Positions 16,601 to 27,832 of a stretch of DNA of 64,000 bases are shown in pieces; the first letter of the stretch is position 1; every line of letters starts with the position of its first letter. Position numbers and translations under genes: made by a program. The notes below the pieces were generated by a model. It was given only the letters and a program-made list of their open reading frames with translations. It was not told the origin of the DNA and did not search any database. The DNA lies in contig JAODUO010000111.1 in NCBI GenBank assembly GCA_025642075.2, forward strand, positions 266,501-330,500. The letters run 5' to 3'. The DNA comes from Ridgeia piscesae. Lineage: Eukaryota > Annelida > Polychaeta > Sabellida > Siboglinidae.

Positions 16601-19600
16601 TGGTGGTCCTACAACAGATGGAACTCTCTCGATAAAACGGTAGGAATCTAACTACAGTTATGCCTCGTTATAATGCAAATCGGATATAATGCAGTCAGTC
16701 AGTCATGGACCCAAAAGTTCTAATATTGTGCCAAATTTGGCAACATGTCAATTCATTTGTATGTTTCTGCTGCTGAGAGGAAGGTTTTTATTTTAGATTA
16801 AGCGACAGCGGTACTGTATTATCGATCTGGTCGCATCGTCAGACAAGGCATGTTGGTTCTTAATTTATTTCAAAACTGTATACCAGTTGTGAGTTTCACT
16901 CAGTTCAGCTTTCAACAGTGTGAAATATTTCAACATAATACACAATGACAATAGTTTTATAAATCAGTACAAATCACGCATCTAGACTGCGTAACCAGCA
17001 CATTGGCTTCAGTTGCCTTTGTGATGTTTTGGTGTTGGTGTTACCCCTGGTGGAATATGCTCTACAACTCGGTCTGTTTATAAGTTTCTTTAATACAGTT
17101 CCATTTTGTGGACCTGACTACCACGTTATAATGAGGTACGACCGTGTAATCTATCTTGTATGTTAGTAATGTGTTTTTATTCTCTGTGGTCCACGCCAAA
17201 CATTCAGGGAACAGTCTATGAATCTTTGGAAGGAAAAACTAACACTGCATGTTTTTAGAAATTTTATCTTGGTTAATAGTTCTTAGCAGCCATTTGCTGG
17301 GCTTTATCTTGTATAGTTGTCATAACAACATAGTACGTAGACCACTCACACATGCTGCTATGGTTACAAAGTTAAAAGGAGTACCTCTGTTTCACACAGA
17401 AAAGCCAAATTACTGACAAATACTCCAGTGTCAGGATGTCAGTATACATATATATGTTGCACTGGTCATCCTGGTAATTGACAGTTTTACCAGTTCAAGT
17501 AATGGACTCTTTATTTTGGTTATACCAAAGGTGTTTCTACATGTTTACAGATTTAAGCCATTTACCACACAAACACTGACTAAGAATAATTTTTTTAAAG
17601 ATGCTACAAACTTGGATGAAAGTCAGAAAGGTGTTTTGAAAACATTATGAAAATGTGATTCATCTCTCGATAGAAAATGTTTTCTTTCTGCATATATTTT
17701 CCTGCAACTGTGTTTGTCACAATAGGCGTCTGACATGACCCCTAAAAGCATAACTGACATGTGTTTGTGTTATGACAACAAGCGCCTGGTGACAAGCCAG
17801 CCTGGAGAAGAGGTCAAGTGAAACAGGCACATGACCCATCCATCAGACCTGTTTCTTACTTAGATGTCTGTAAACATAAATATCAAAGTGAATCTGTCAG
17901 TACTAATGAATGAAGTACATTTTGGTCATAAGTACTATTGATATTATTATCGATGATTCACAACACTTTGGTTTCAGAATCTCACACAGGGTTATCTGTA
18001 ATTATTAGTAAGGCTGGATTGAACAACACTGTGATTTTAGATTTACTAATTATGCCAGTAATAACCACATAATTTAAACCAGGCAACTACTTGAAATATA
18101 GACAGTAATAGAGACCAACCTTCAGATGTCTGTGTAAGAATGGCTGGAGAAGAAATGCTAACATGTAAACATGAACTTAACCTTTCGAGGACAGAACATG
18201 AAATAATCAGAAAATGATAGTGCAGAATGTTCAATCCCAGTTTATTTCAAACAGGTTTACATACCGTACTGCATAATTTGTAACTATTACCACCTGAGCT
18301 ATTTAACAACAAACTACACGACACGCATTGACATATAGTCAGGTTGCCAAACCTTGCACCGACTGATAGTTTTTTCTCGCTGGAGGATTCTACATACTTA
18401 GGACTTCTATAACGAATAACAAGCGGATATCCTAGAGCAATTTGAGATATCAAGTTTATTAGAAATTAGACACTGCTTGCAAGTTTGCTTCTCTAGCAAA
18501 TAGCTTGCTAAAACCCAACGGAAAACACTGCATTTGTTTTGGAATAAACAGACTCGCAGAGCCCTGGGCCAATGTGTTTACAAGAGGCCCACAGTGAAAA
18601 CAAAGCCAACTGCAAATAGAGCCATCAACTGAAATAGCCGAGGTCATACAACTTCTTGAGTCTGCTGTTTGTTGTAGTAGAACACGACTGTTTGTATAAC
18701 ACTTGCCTGGATCACGCTTTATTGGTGATATTCACCTGAACATGCGAGTGTCACAGCACTGACAGCAACATAAAGTTTGTCACCAAACACCCCCCACTGG
18801 TCTACTTCTTGCTTGGTGACTCAACTCAGCTGGCATTGTCAGTTGCAAAGGATACCCATATAAATTATGAAATATTTATTCTCACGTGTAAACCGAATGT
18901 TTATAATTGCTATTGGTGTCAACATTACATCTGCATTATTATTTAACATTACTGTTGTGACCATTTCTCAAATCGGGTCTAATATAGAAATACAATCCTT
19001 ATTCAAAATGTTAAATTAGTATTACATTGTTTATACAATTATTGCTGGGTTGACAACGGCCAGTTTCTTCTTTTTAAGTATTCATCTTGTTGTATTATCC
19101 TCATGTTAATTTCCTGGCTACAGCCTCAATTGGCTCCATTGTCAACCAGTAATCATGTACTATATCATATATTGTCATATTTGCTGATTGTGTTTATTTG
19201 TATGATGTATGCGATTCCAAAAATAAACTATCTATCACCTCTGTTGCTAGACTGTTTGACAGAGTTATTTTCTGAATCATGTCACATAGTATATAACAAC
19301 AGCATTGTTATTAACTGCACTAAGCCTGCTATTTGGACACATGGGCAAATGTGCTTTAATATTTAATTTTAATAATCTTTTGTACACTGTACTTACAAAA
19401 TTCAAATTGGATGCAAATTGAATCTGCCCAACATCTAGATGGGATGATGACAAATTGTGTATAACCCCAAACACAGTGGTGTCAGTGGGAACATTTATTG
19501 ATATTATATCATAAAATCAAATTATCAATTTTATAATCAAAATGTAGCCTTTTGGGTTGATGCCTTACATCATGGATTATTGCCCTATTGATTTTTTTGA

Positions 19601-22600
19601 GATTTTTTATTTTTTTGTGATTGCAGAAATCGTTGACACAGACAACATTATTTATGACGATTTACCAAGTAACAACTTACTTAGAGGGGTTGTTTTTATA
19701 ACACTGGTGATGTCATTTTTTCAGATTATGGCAAGTGATGATCATTATAAGTAAATAATGCTAGCGATAACAGCTTTGTAAATATTACCAATCAATGGCG
19801 GCCAGGCAAACCTGCAACTACCAGCGGTAGTATATTCAGTCACTATGCCAGTTGTGAATGATGTATCTGTCAGGTTTACGATTATTAAATTAAAATATTT
19901 TATTATCATAACTACATGTTGAGTATTCAACTTTAAGAAAATATATGATGTTCCTAATAAGATCCGTTATTGCAGCCAAAATCTGAGTTGAAGTGATGCG
20001 GTAGATTTTCATGTCAAGTCATTAGGAATGCAATATTCAGATATCACAGCATCCGAGTGCTGTAGCACTGAAATGTTAACTTATTATGACCCGGTTTTGA
20101 TACATCCATGTGCCTTATTATTACTGCAACTTCACTCGAGCCAATTTTTAATGAGAAGTTGCAGTGGCTTGCCCTGGTGCTGCATGAGAATTGGAATGTT
20201 ACAGTAATTAAACTGTTCACGCAAAATAAAACGCAACAATAGCCAAAGAAAGGTTAGTCGGTACCCTACTCGCTAATGAGTGGTCGCAATACTTCACTGA
20301 TGAGCGCAGATTAAAAACTGGCATTGTAAAATCAGTTAATACCAGCGCCATTTGGTGTTTTTGTGTGAAATTTTCTGTCCCAAAATTCAAGAAATATCAG
20401 TCATCCCACCTTGCTGCATCATTTATCCCAATAAAATAGTACTGGTTATCAGGCCTTTGTGCATGGTAAAAAAAATTATCATACAATCAGTTGTGGTAGA
20501 CATATGCATGTGAACTCACATACAAGCCAGGCCAGATGTGCTTGCCGTAATCCATGTATAATTTTGAGTACATCCATGTGTGCCAGAGGTTGCTACAGCT
20601 GATTATGTCAGTATTAGCTTGTCTGTACCCTTGACACATCCCTTTAAAAATCATCTTTTAATACCAACAATGAAGTCAGCCATGATGAGTGTGGTCAGCC
20701 TTCGGTATTTAAGGTGATTTCGGCCAAATGCTGCCTGTGTTACATGCAAGGTTTAGGACGTGAATGGAATTCCTTGAAATTGTGAATCCACCTTCAGATT
20801 AAGTGCGGGTATCTGTGCTGTTCCCACAGCTGATGCAATACTGTGGGAACTTAGTGATTGGCGAAGTAAACTGCTATAATTGTATAGTTCAACTATGCTC
20901 ACTCCCCAGTTTTATGGAGATGATCAGCCAGGAGTAGTGTAACGACCCCTGGGTTACGAGGATGCATGTACACACATATATGTAACATCCATTCAAAGCA
21001 TAATTGCCATTACATATATTTTCTGAATACCGTTTTTATATCATATTTTACCAGTCCAGTAAAATTTCCACCTGTCCTTTGGACACGTCTTTGGATATTT
21101 AAAGCTACCTAGTTAGTCGGCTAACTATAATCATGAATTTGTTGTTATTCAATCAAGAAAAGTGTGTATTTACGTGTCTTCAAAATATTCAACTCTATTG
21201 GTATCTTCTGATAAATACAAAATAACCTCTGAATCTCCTGTATAATTGCCTGGAATTGCCATTCACCTTTCTGTAAAATTAGAATTCAATATTCAAGACA
21301 GCCACATACAAGATATAAATGTACACAAAAATGTATGATGTTTTGTCATGTTGGTATAAACCAAAATCTACCAGCTATTAAATGCTGAGAATTGGTGTTC
21401 GAACAACATTAAGCTATAAAATTTTAATATCAAATTATATATAAATGTTAATTTATAAATGACAACATATATTATCACTGGGTAAAACACAGTGCTAGTA
21501 TTTCTGTTTGTTTTCATTTCATGTTCACATTAATAATTCTTATACAAAAGGCATCTTTACCAATAATGTTCAGGTGCATTTATGTAAATTCCAAGTCTCA
21601 TGGAATAAACAAATGGTCATAGATGGGGCATGCATAATTACACATGTCCAATTTTACAGTGTAAACAGCAACTTCATCAAGTGGGCTGATTGGAGTACCA
21701 AATTAGGTTTTGACAATTGACAAGTGTTTCCACATCCTGATGAGGGATTTTGTTTACACAAAGGCTGCAGCCAATGGTAAATTAGAATCCATTGGTCAAT
21801 TAATTGATTTTGATTTATTAGGATATATGTTGTATCATCAAGATGACAACACAACTTTCACCAAAGAATTAGTGCACCATTTATTGTCAGCTGTGGATCA
21901 ATACATAGACTACAACCCAGTTATTTATTGGAAGTTTTTAAAATAATAAATAGGTTGGATAGTATTTTTCTTGCCGATTTCTTTATTATGGAAAATGAGG
22001 ATGGCAAAACAAGAGGGCACCCTTACAAAATACACAAATTACACTCTAGGCTTGATATACGAAAGTACTCTTTCATTCAAAGGATAGTAAACGATTGGAA
22101 TAGACTTCCTGGAAGAGCTGTTATGTCCGCAAGCGTCAACCAATTTAAGGGTCACATTGACAAGTATCTACAAAATAGGGCGGAGGATTACACGAGTCAG
22201 CGATTGACTCCCTTCCTCGTCAACTCCTCGACTATGTAGTAGAAGAGGATTCAAGGTAAATTCAAGGTAAGGATATAAAAAGCACCTTGACAGTACTTAA
22301 TAGACAAAACATCCCTTTCAGATATACGTTTGACAACCAAAATTAATACATTTATGATGCTCAACTGGAACATGCACAAACTTGTTTTTTGCTGCTTTAT
22401 ATTAACAAATGTAACTGATATGTTTGATCGAACTGATTCACATAAACATTTGCATGAAGAAAAAATGACAAGTTCTGAATCAGTAAAACGGTTTATTTTT
22501 GTTTCTCCCAATCGAACATCCTTTTGCGAATGTTGCAAAAGGCCATCAACAGCACAAGCTATGATGTTTTGCTGGAAATTATATATTAATAAATGTTTTC

Positions 22601-23182
22601 TAAATTTTATAGAAGCCTGAGCAATGTAAATTCGAATTTAATTTAGAAGTCGTTCTGAATTCATGAACAGCTGTTATAGTTGTTAGTTTTGTTATCTCAA
22701 TGTTAGGTAACACAACTCGAGAACACTACTCTAAACCGATGGGAACGACCGTTTTAAATCAAATACGGATGACAGAATTTCATTTTGCCGCCTATACGCA
22801 CAAAAACAAAACATTAGTCATTCCTTGGACTCCCAGGCCGAGCCGAGATGGAGGAGAGGGTGTGGAACTTGCGTCGCGACAACTGCGGACGTTTGTTCTC
22901 GACTCTAGTTTCTACTCGCTTGCAGAAACGCGATCAAGATCAAAACTTGATTTCGATCTGATGTAATGTTAACTTACCCGAATTATCGTTGCCGTTCGCA
23001 TGTTCACCAGGCTGACCGCCGGCAGTATTTCGCCTACCCGCCCCCGAGGTGGGTCGAGCTGGTCCGCCACTCAATGTTTCATGCACGAACTGACATTTTT
23101 CGCCGTAAAAACAAGACCCGCTGTTCGCGAAATATCGGCAGAGAGCGGGCTTTTTCGTCGCTATTGTCGAACTGTTCATCAT
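5115..23182 (-). CDS. PAN3: PAN3, adaptor subunit of the PAN2-PAN3 deadenylase
   Basis: PAN3 recruits the PAN2 nuclease to mRNA and binds poly(A)-binding protein, starting poly(A) shortening in the cytoplasm. I rebuilt 18 exons, in transcription order: 23182-22978, 16608-16502, 15481-15287, 14826-14670, 13989-13877, 13654-13589, 13359-13255, 12697-12640, 12212-12054, 10850-10734, 10085-9912, 9433-9247, 8783-8696, 8319-8180, 7657-7528, 7156-7092, 6161-6023 and 5240-5115. They sum to 2331 nt, or 776 residues plus stop, with consistent phases and GT-AG borders. Order: CCCH zinc finger (residues 14-33), low-complexity linker with a PAM2-like motif (about 170-185), pseudokinase (about 350-640), coiled coil and C-terminal knob. 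The vertebrate protein is somewhat longer. Diagnostic stretches include [28 protein letters not shown] and [17 protein letters not shown]. Intron 1 is 6.4 kb. Alternative N-terminal splicing, known in the family, was not examined. Confidence 0.96.
7739..7772. repeat. (TA)n microsatellite
   Basis: A short TA-rich simple repeat with two interruptions in a PAN3 intron. Confidence 0.85.
8180..12212 (-). CDS. PAN3: PAN3 pseudokinase exons
   Basis: Six exons (12212-12054, 10850-10734, 10085-9912, 9433-9247, 8783-8696, 8319-8180) encode the pseudokinase domain. Recognisable pieces are [18 protein letters not shown] (N-lobe), [58 protein letters not shown] (catalytic-loop equivalent, with no HRD) and GIFDVISFD (no DFG), as expected for a protein that binds ATP but is not a kinase. 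Exon 9433-9247 carries a Pro/Gln-rich insertion ([11 protein letters not shown]) just before the [11 protein letters not shown] helix. Confidence 0.93.
10846..11345. repeat. 40-bp tandem array of PAN3 splice-acceptor copies, 13 units
   Basis: Units start at 10846, 10886, 10926, 10966, 11015 and then every 40 bp to 11335; each begins gaaccctaaaacaggtagat. The first unit overlaps the 5' border of the PAN3 exon 10734-10850. On the minus strand each unit reads cctgttttagggttc, where ttttag/ggttc is the true acceptor plus the first five exon bases. The fourth unit is broken at 10997-11014 by a filler whose sequence tgaacacttctcgcag (11000-11015) equals exon bases 10758-10773. Diverged copies continue to about 11720. 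Confidence 0.97.
14670..14826 (-). CDS. PAN3: PAN3 exon 4: PAM2-like segment
   Basis: The exon starts [19 protein letters not shown]. The core NPGATEFVP matches the PAM2 consensus (LNPxAxEFxP) that binds the MLLE domain of poly(A)-binding protein, with Arg in the usual Leu position. The rest is Ser-rich and probably disordered. Confidence 0.8.
15690..15890. repeat. Two-copy direct repeat, about 95 bp
   Basis: Two neighbouring diverged copies share gagtaacaaa, tactttaatata, ccaggtacta and attcagtaatcgagtat. They lie in a PAN3 intron. Confidence 0.8.
16609..22977 (-). other. PAN3 intron 1 (6.4 kb)
   Basis: A large intron, AT-rich, with no host exon that I could support. It contains a LINE C-terminal fragment (21950-22239). 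The rest shows no recognised structure. Confidence 0.75.
21950..22239 (+). mobile_element. Decayed LINE ORF2 C-terminal fragment
   Basis: The plus-strand frame reads [20 protein letters not shown], then [20 protein letters not shown] and [12 protein letters not shown] before a stop. The RGHxYKL..HSRLDxRK..FxxRxVxxWNxLP pattern is the C-terminus of many non-LTR retrotransposon polyproteins of the CR1/Jockey type. No reverse transcriptase is joined to it. Two plus-strand frames just upstream (21508-21946) are not recognised. Confidence 0.8.
22978..23182 (-). CDS. PAN3: PAN3 exon 1: start codon and CCCH zinc finger
   Basis: The start ATG is at 23182-23180. Residues 14-33 form a perfect C-x8-C-x5-C-x3-H finger (Cys14, Cys23, Cys29, His33) in [20 protein letters not shown], the N-terminal RNA-binding finger typical of PAN3. 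The exon ends in TCGG before gtaagt and joins the exon at 16608 in phase (S-G-P-P). A divergent ATG on the opposite strand at 23221 opens only a short frame. Confidence 0.95.
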
Positions 23183-24080
23183 TTAAATGATGAATCCGAC
23201 AGCTTTTTCGCTAACTAGGCATGGATTACGGCGATCGGTGTCAGCAGAAGGTAAACATGGATCAATTTCTAGCATCCATCTAGTCAAAATTGACGAAGAG
23301 TTTCAAGTTTTAGTTTCAAGCTACTGCGCGCGCACTTGCTAGTGCACAGACTCATGGGATATATTGACCCAGTTTGTAAGACAACCACATTTAGGGGAAT
23401 CAGGTTCAATGTCCTTCTGAGACGGAGGTTCGCTATCTTTATGTGAACATATAATTATTATACATAACAAGGCGAAATAATGTTTTGTGTCCATCGCATT
23501 TGCCGTAAATTTCGTTATTAAATTAAGATGCATGTCACTGTACGTAGGTTCAGTTGACTTTACTGGTAACAATTCCAACGCCTCATTTCAATTGAATGCA
23601 GAAATATAACTAAAATTATGGTTTTACAAATCGTAATTAACTAAAAAATAATGCAGAGGAATTTGATACAGTTAATAGCAAACATATAATGCATCGGTTT
23701 TATACCCAAGAGAAACACACGTTCGTAGCGGTGAAGTTTTTCATAATTCTCCCAAGAATAGGAAGTTGACTGTGATTGCAATAGACCCCCCACATGGCAT
23801 GACGTCAACCCCGAAGAATAATTAAGTGACGATAAGATTGACGAGTGGTGACCGCCCCACATGGGTACACACGAAGCATTGTTCTACTTGGCTTTATCAA
23901 TGGTCTCTATAGACAATTGTTCGTGTGTGCAACGTGCATTCAGAATCAGTAGCACGGGTTGTTAAATTGGTGTATTCCCACTATGCTTCGCAAATACACG
24001 AGTTTCTAACCACTTAAAACCAATCGACAATCAAAAGTCTGCAGCATGGGTGGCTTGCATGCATTCAGGGGATGACACCC

Positions 24081-24085
<5 letters not shown>

Positions 24086-24130
<45 letters not shown>
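24086..24130. repeat. (TA)n microsatellite
   Basis: About 22 uninterrupted AT dinucleotides. Confidence 0.95.
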
Positions 24131-24132
<2 letters not shown>

Positions 24133-25560
24133 TGACACTTCGATCGATCCATACATTTGATATTATTATGTTATAGCAGGTGTGATCCCAATACAAATTT
24201 ATTATATATTAATATCTGGCGTGTGCTAGAGCTCTCTCAATCTCAGGTTTGATTATATATAGTAATCTTTGATTTGGATTAAGTTTATAATGTTATAGTT
24301 ATTGGCAAACCTTGACATTTTTGAAGAATGCAATCACCCACCTAATTCATACATATATTTTGGCATACCAGTAATTTTGAGGATTTAAAAAAAAAAAATA
24401 ATACATTTCTTACTCGACATTTCAACATATTGCTCTCCTCTGCATAGATTACTTATATGTGATATTAGTGGTTTTGTTAATTAATGTTGCTGCCCAGTTG
24501 ACGGCTATGGTGAATGGGAACGCTGACTTGACACGCGCAGGCCTTTGTCGTTGCCATTGTCAAGTGTCAGCTTTCACGTACCGTGCCTTTCGGGTGTGAA
24601 GTACATTTTTACACCGCAGGAGTAGTGCGAATAGACAACCAGAATAGGAATTACACCAGCATTTATGGAATTCCGCGGTATTGACACTTTTCCAATGGAC
24701 ACGACGCTTTCCATTCTTTCTTAGCGTTTTTGATAATGATGACATTTCTCTGTATTTTATAGAATTGTTATTTTACTTGTTCTGGCGGATACGATTGTTT
24801 GTTGTTTAGAACTGTATAGTCTGTCGTGTGGATCATCCACGTCATGATGAGCTTGGAGAACACAATTTTGTTTGACATGGAGATCTAAATAGGGATAACA
24901 TCCACTCCTTTTTTGACAAGCTGGAACATGGGTAATGTACGTATGAGGGGAAACCAATCTCGTGTTTTACTAAGATCTAGATTATTAGTATTATTGCGAG
25001 CATAATGTCAAAGTTAATTCGTATCTGTTCAATAGACTATAGGCAACGCACCGGTGTGAACTGTACTTGTCTTAGAATCGTATTTTACTATGCGAATATT
25101 ATGTTGATCCGAATGATTGCCTTATATTAAACACAATAATGATAATACTTTTAATTTTTTATAGCGCCTATATCCTAAAAATTATTATTATATTGGTCCG
25201 GATCCAGTTCCGAGTAAATATGTAATTCAAGCAAGTTTTGAACGCTATAATATGGACCACGCAACAGACAGGCGTTCGACAGAACACGTCCCTCGTCTGT
25301 ATAACTTCTAGTGGAAGATTGTTGAACTACAAGTAATGTCAGTGGCGCCACATGGTGGGTACAAAATCAGTTACTTGATAACAATACCAGCATAATTTTC
25401 CTCGTTATGAAATGCGATAAAAATAGTTAATAAATCGCGCATTTACAGAAATTTAATTAGAATAAAGAAATCTAATACATAAAATATTCATAGCACAATT
25501 CATGGACTTGATAACGAGTATTTCAATAAAATACGATATGAATCAATCATTAACCGGAGC

Positions 25561-25632
25561 TCCCATATGGTCTAGTGGTTAGGATTCCTGCCTTTCACGC
25601 AGGCGGCCCGGGTTCGATTCCCGGTGTGGGAA
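25561..25632 (+). tRNA. tRNA-Glu (anticodon UUC)
   Basis: A 72-nt cloverleaf. Acceptor stem TCCCATA pairs with TGTGGGA, followed by discriminator A. The D-arm/A box is tggtctagtggttagga. The anticodon stem cctgc/gcagg encloses loop ctttcac with TTC at 25594-25596, reading GAA. The T-arm/B box is gggttcgattc with stem ccggg/cccgg. No intron and no encoded CCA. A T-run at about 25638-25642 is a likely polymerase III terminator. The sequence matches the conserved animal tRNA-Glu pattern, so it looks functional. Confidence 0.96.
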
Positions 25633-26524
25633 CCAAATTTTTATGTGAAAATATTGTAAAATAATCATCCGCACACAAATTAATTTTACAACCATGCCAT
25701 ATAATTATTGCTGACATATTGCTAAAATACGAATCAAAAGATGAGATAAAATAACATCTGCTGCCAAATTTTATTCTAAACAAACTGATAACTTGATCAT
25801 GCCAACAAAACAAATTCCCATCATTTTATACAAATTAAAACACTTAAGAATAGTTAACAATATTTGGGATCTCACTATTAAGGTCAGCCTTAGGACTGGG
25901 CTAGTAACCTGATTTGCGAGGTGACTGTAATTAGCAGTCATGAGTAATGTCATATACTTCACTGTGTGTTGAACGACTTCCCTGAAGTTACCGAGACCTA
26001 AGTGGCAGTGTTACCTGTGTGACCAAGGTGGAATTCAACTAGTTTCAAGTGTTTTACAGTAATTAAAGCGTAGTATTTCTTGTGTATTTTGTATGTAATA
26101 ATGTATTCTCACTTGTTGTACGCACCTTACAGCATAACTTACTTCATACTAAACAGATTAAATTTATAAAATGGTCAATAGCAAACCAGATTTTACCTGG
26201 GTCAGTTTTGGAACATATAAAAATAGATTTATAGTGACATGTAGTCATCAGAACTCGGAGGGGGTCAGCCCTCAATATTCTGTTGATGTGTTTGGTGAAC
26301 ATTAATCATAATACTCCTGTAAAGTCCCAAAAATTCGAACCCCTCTCAATAGGGCCTGCAAGTGGGTCACGATACGTGGCGTGACTCCGCGCGACTGGAG
26401 GTTATTGGGGACTAAGCGAGACTAATTGGGGACTGGACACAAGAATAATATTCTAACGATGGATGACAGTTGTAGCTTCCGACTGATGAATACTAGGAAA
26501 ATCAGTTCCTAAATATCTTGTGTT

Positions 26525-26900
26525 ATACGTTTCTTATCCTAAATGTCTGATTTAATATTAGGTTTACCACACTATCATAGACACATAGCGATTTACGTAG
26601 TGCAGATAATCGACACGATGCTAGGCTGTATGTGTCTTTTACGGGATTTGCGTTTTATATTGCTGTACGTTGTGGTTTCGATAAGCACTTATATCTGACA
26701 AGTTGTCTAAATGCACATAATCATAACACATGTATACGTTTGGCCCAAACAGGTTGTACTGCGCGAAAACTGGCACTCTTCATTATTAGTCAAGATCACC
26801 AAACACAAGTACTTGCTGCTATTGCCATGGCAACCACCATAATAATCAATTAAAATTCATGATTTCCGTGATCATTGTCACCGGCAACATGTTCCACTGC
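26525..26900. repeat. Dispersed repeat, copy 1 (unclassified)
   Basis: It aligns in the same orientation with 63620-63890. Shared blocks include tgtctgattt, tagcgattyacgtag, gtgtctktta and aacatgttccactgc / aatgttccattgc. Both copies are diverged, and no coding frame or terminal repeat was found. Confidence 0.5.
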
Positions 26901-27382
26901 TTCTGCTTGTAATAATCCTACGGAAAAGATAACAGAAATACGCTATTTTGGGACAGTTCGATTATTACAACCAAAACAAAACAAAGTTCTATATGTTAAC
27001 ATGGAGTATATGGATCTCCTGCCCCCAACCTCGTTTTCGCGCGCGAGACTTGCACGCCCTATTTACGAAAAGTCTGACACCGTCTCCCCACCACATTCTT
27101 CCAGTCATGTTCAACTGCAGGCAAGGACTACCAGCCTGGCCTAATCTCCCCTCCCTCTGCAGGAGTACAGTAGATTTTAGTTGTGAATCCAAAACTAAAC
27201 AATATTTGGGATTGGATATGTGTTTGCTGCATAGTGGATACGAGTATAATTAAGTAGAGGCTCTGTTCATGTTAGTGCTTCTTGTGGCTTATTGCCGATA
27301 ATAGACAATTATTACAAATCACCATTAAAACTGACAATGTTGAACAAGCAGATAAAACATTGATAATATCATTATACTTCTC

Positions 27383-27388
27383 TTTATT
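27383..27388 (-). terminator. Candidate SREBF poly(A) signal
   Basis: Minus-strand AATAAA (plus tttatt), 445 bp downstream of the SREBF stop codon. Position only; the cleavage site is not known. Confidence 0.35.
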
Positions 27389-27832
27389 CCAGTATATATG
27401 TGCGATATTACAATACAATAACATACATGATTTGCAAAAAACAAAAATCTACCTTCAGGTACTTGGTTATATAAATTGTGGTCAACAAGCACCCTTGTAC
27501 AGTTATGATGCACGCTTTAAATATAATATTATATTCATCTCGGTGCAATCTATACAGCATTCTATACAGCATTCATACAAAGACATGACACATCCTGTAT
27601 CATCAATTACAAAGCAGTCATTAAAGATGTGATAAATTCAGACCACCCAAACATGCAGTCGACAACCTGCCACTTCAAAAAAGGCAAACAATTAAAAATA
27701 AATAAAAATCACAATTTTTTCAAAACAATACTGTCACGCAACTCTTCACAACAATCATTCATCATGAAAGCATTACCAGATGTTATCTGCGTTAAGCAAG
27801 TGTGCGAATGTTCACAGGAAAACACGTTTCCG

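Larger units (their letters stand above)
23183..27832. other. Intergenic region between PAN3 (5' end) and SREBF (3' end)
   Basis: It contains the PAN3 promoter (no clear TATA seen), a TA microsatellite at 24086-24130, a tRNA-Glu gene, one copy of a dispersed repeat (26525-26900) and the SREBF 3' UTR. No reading frame resembles a known protein. Confidence 0.6.

Noticed and set aside
23221..23251. Divergent first exon opposite PAN3 (MDYGDRCQQK then gtaaac)
   Set aside because: Only ten codons, with no recognisable downstream exon on the plus strand.
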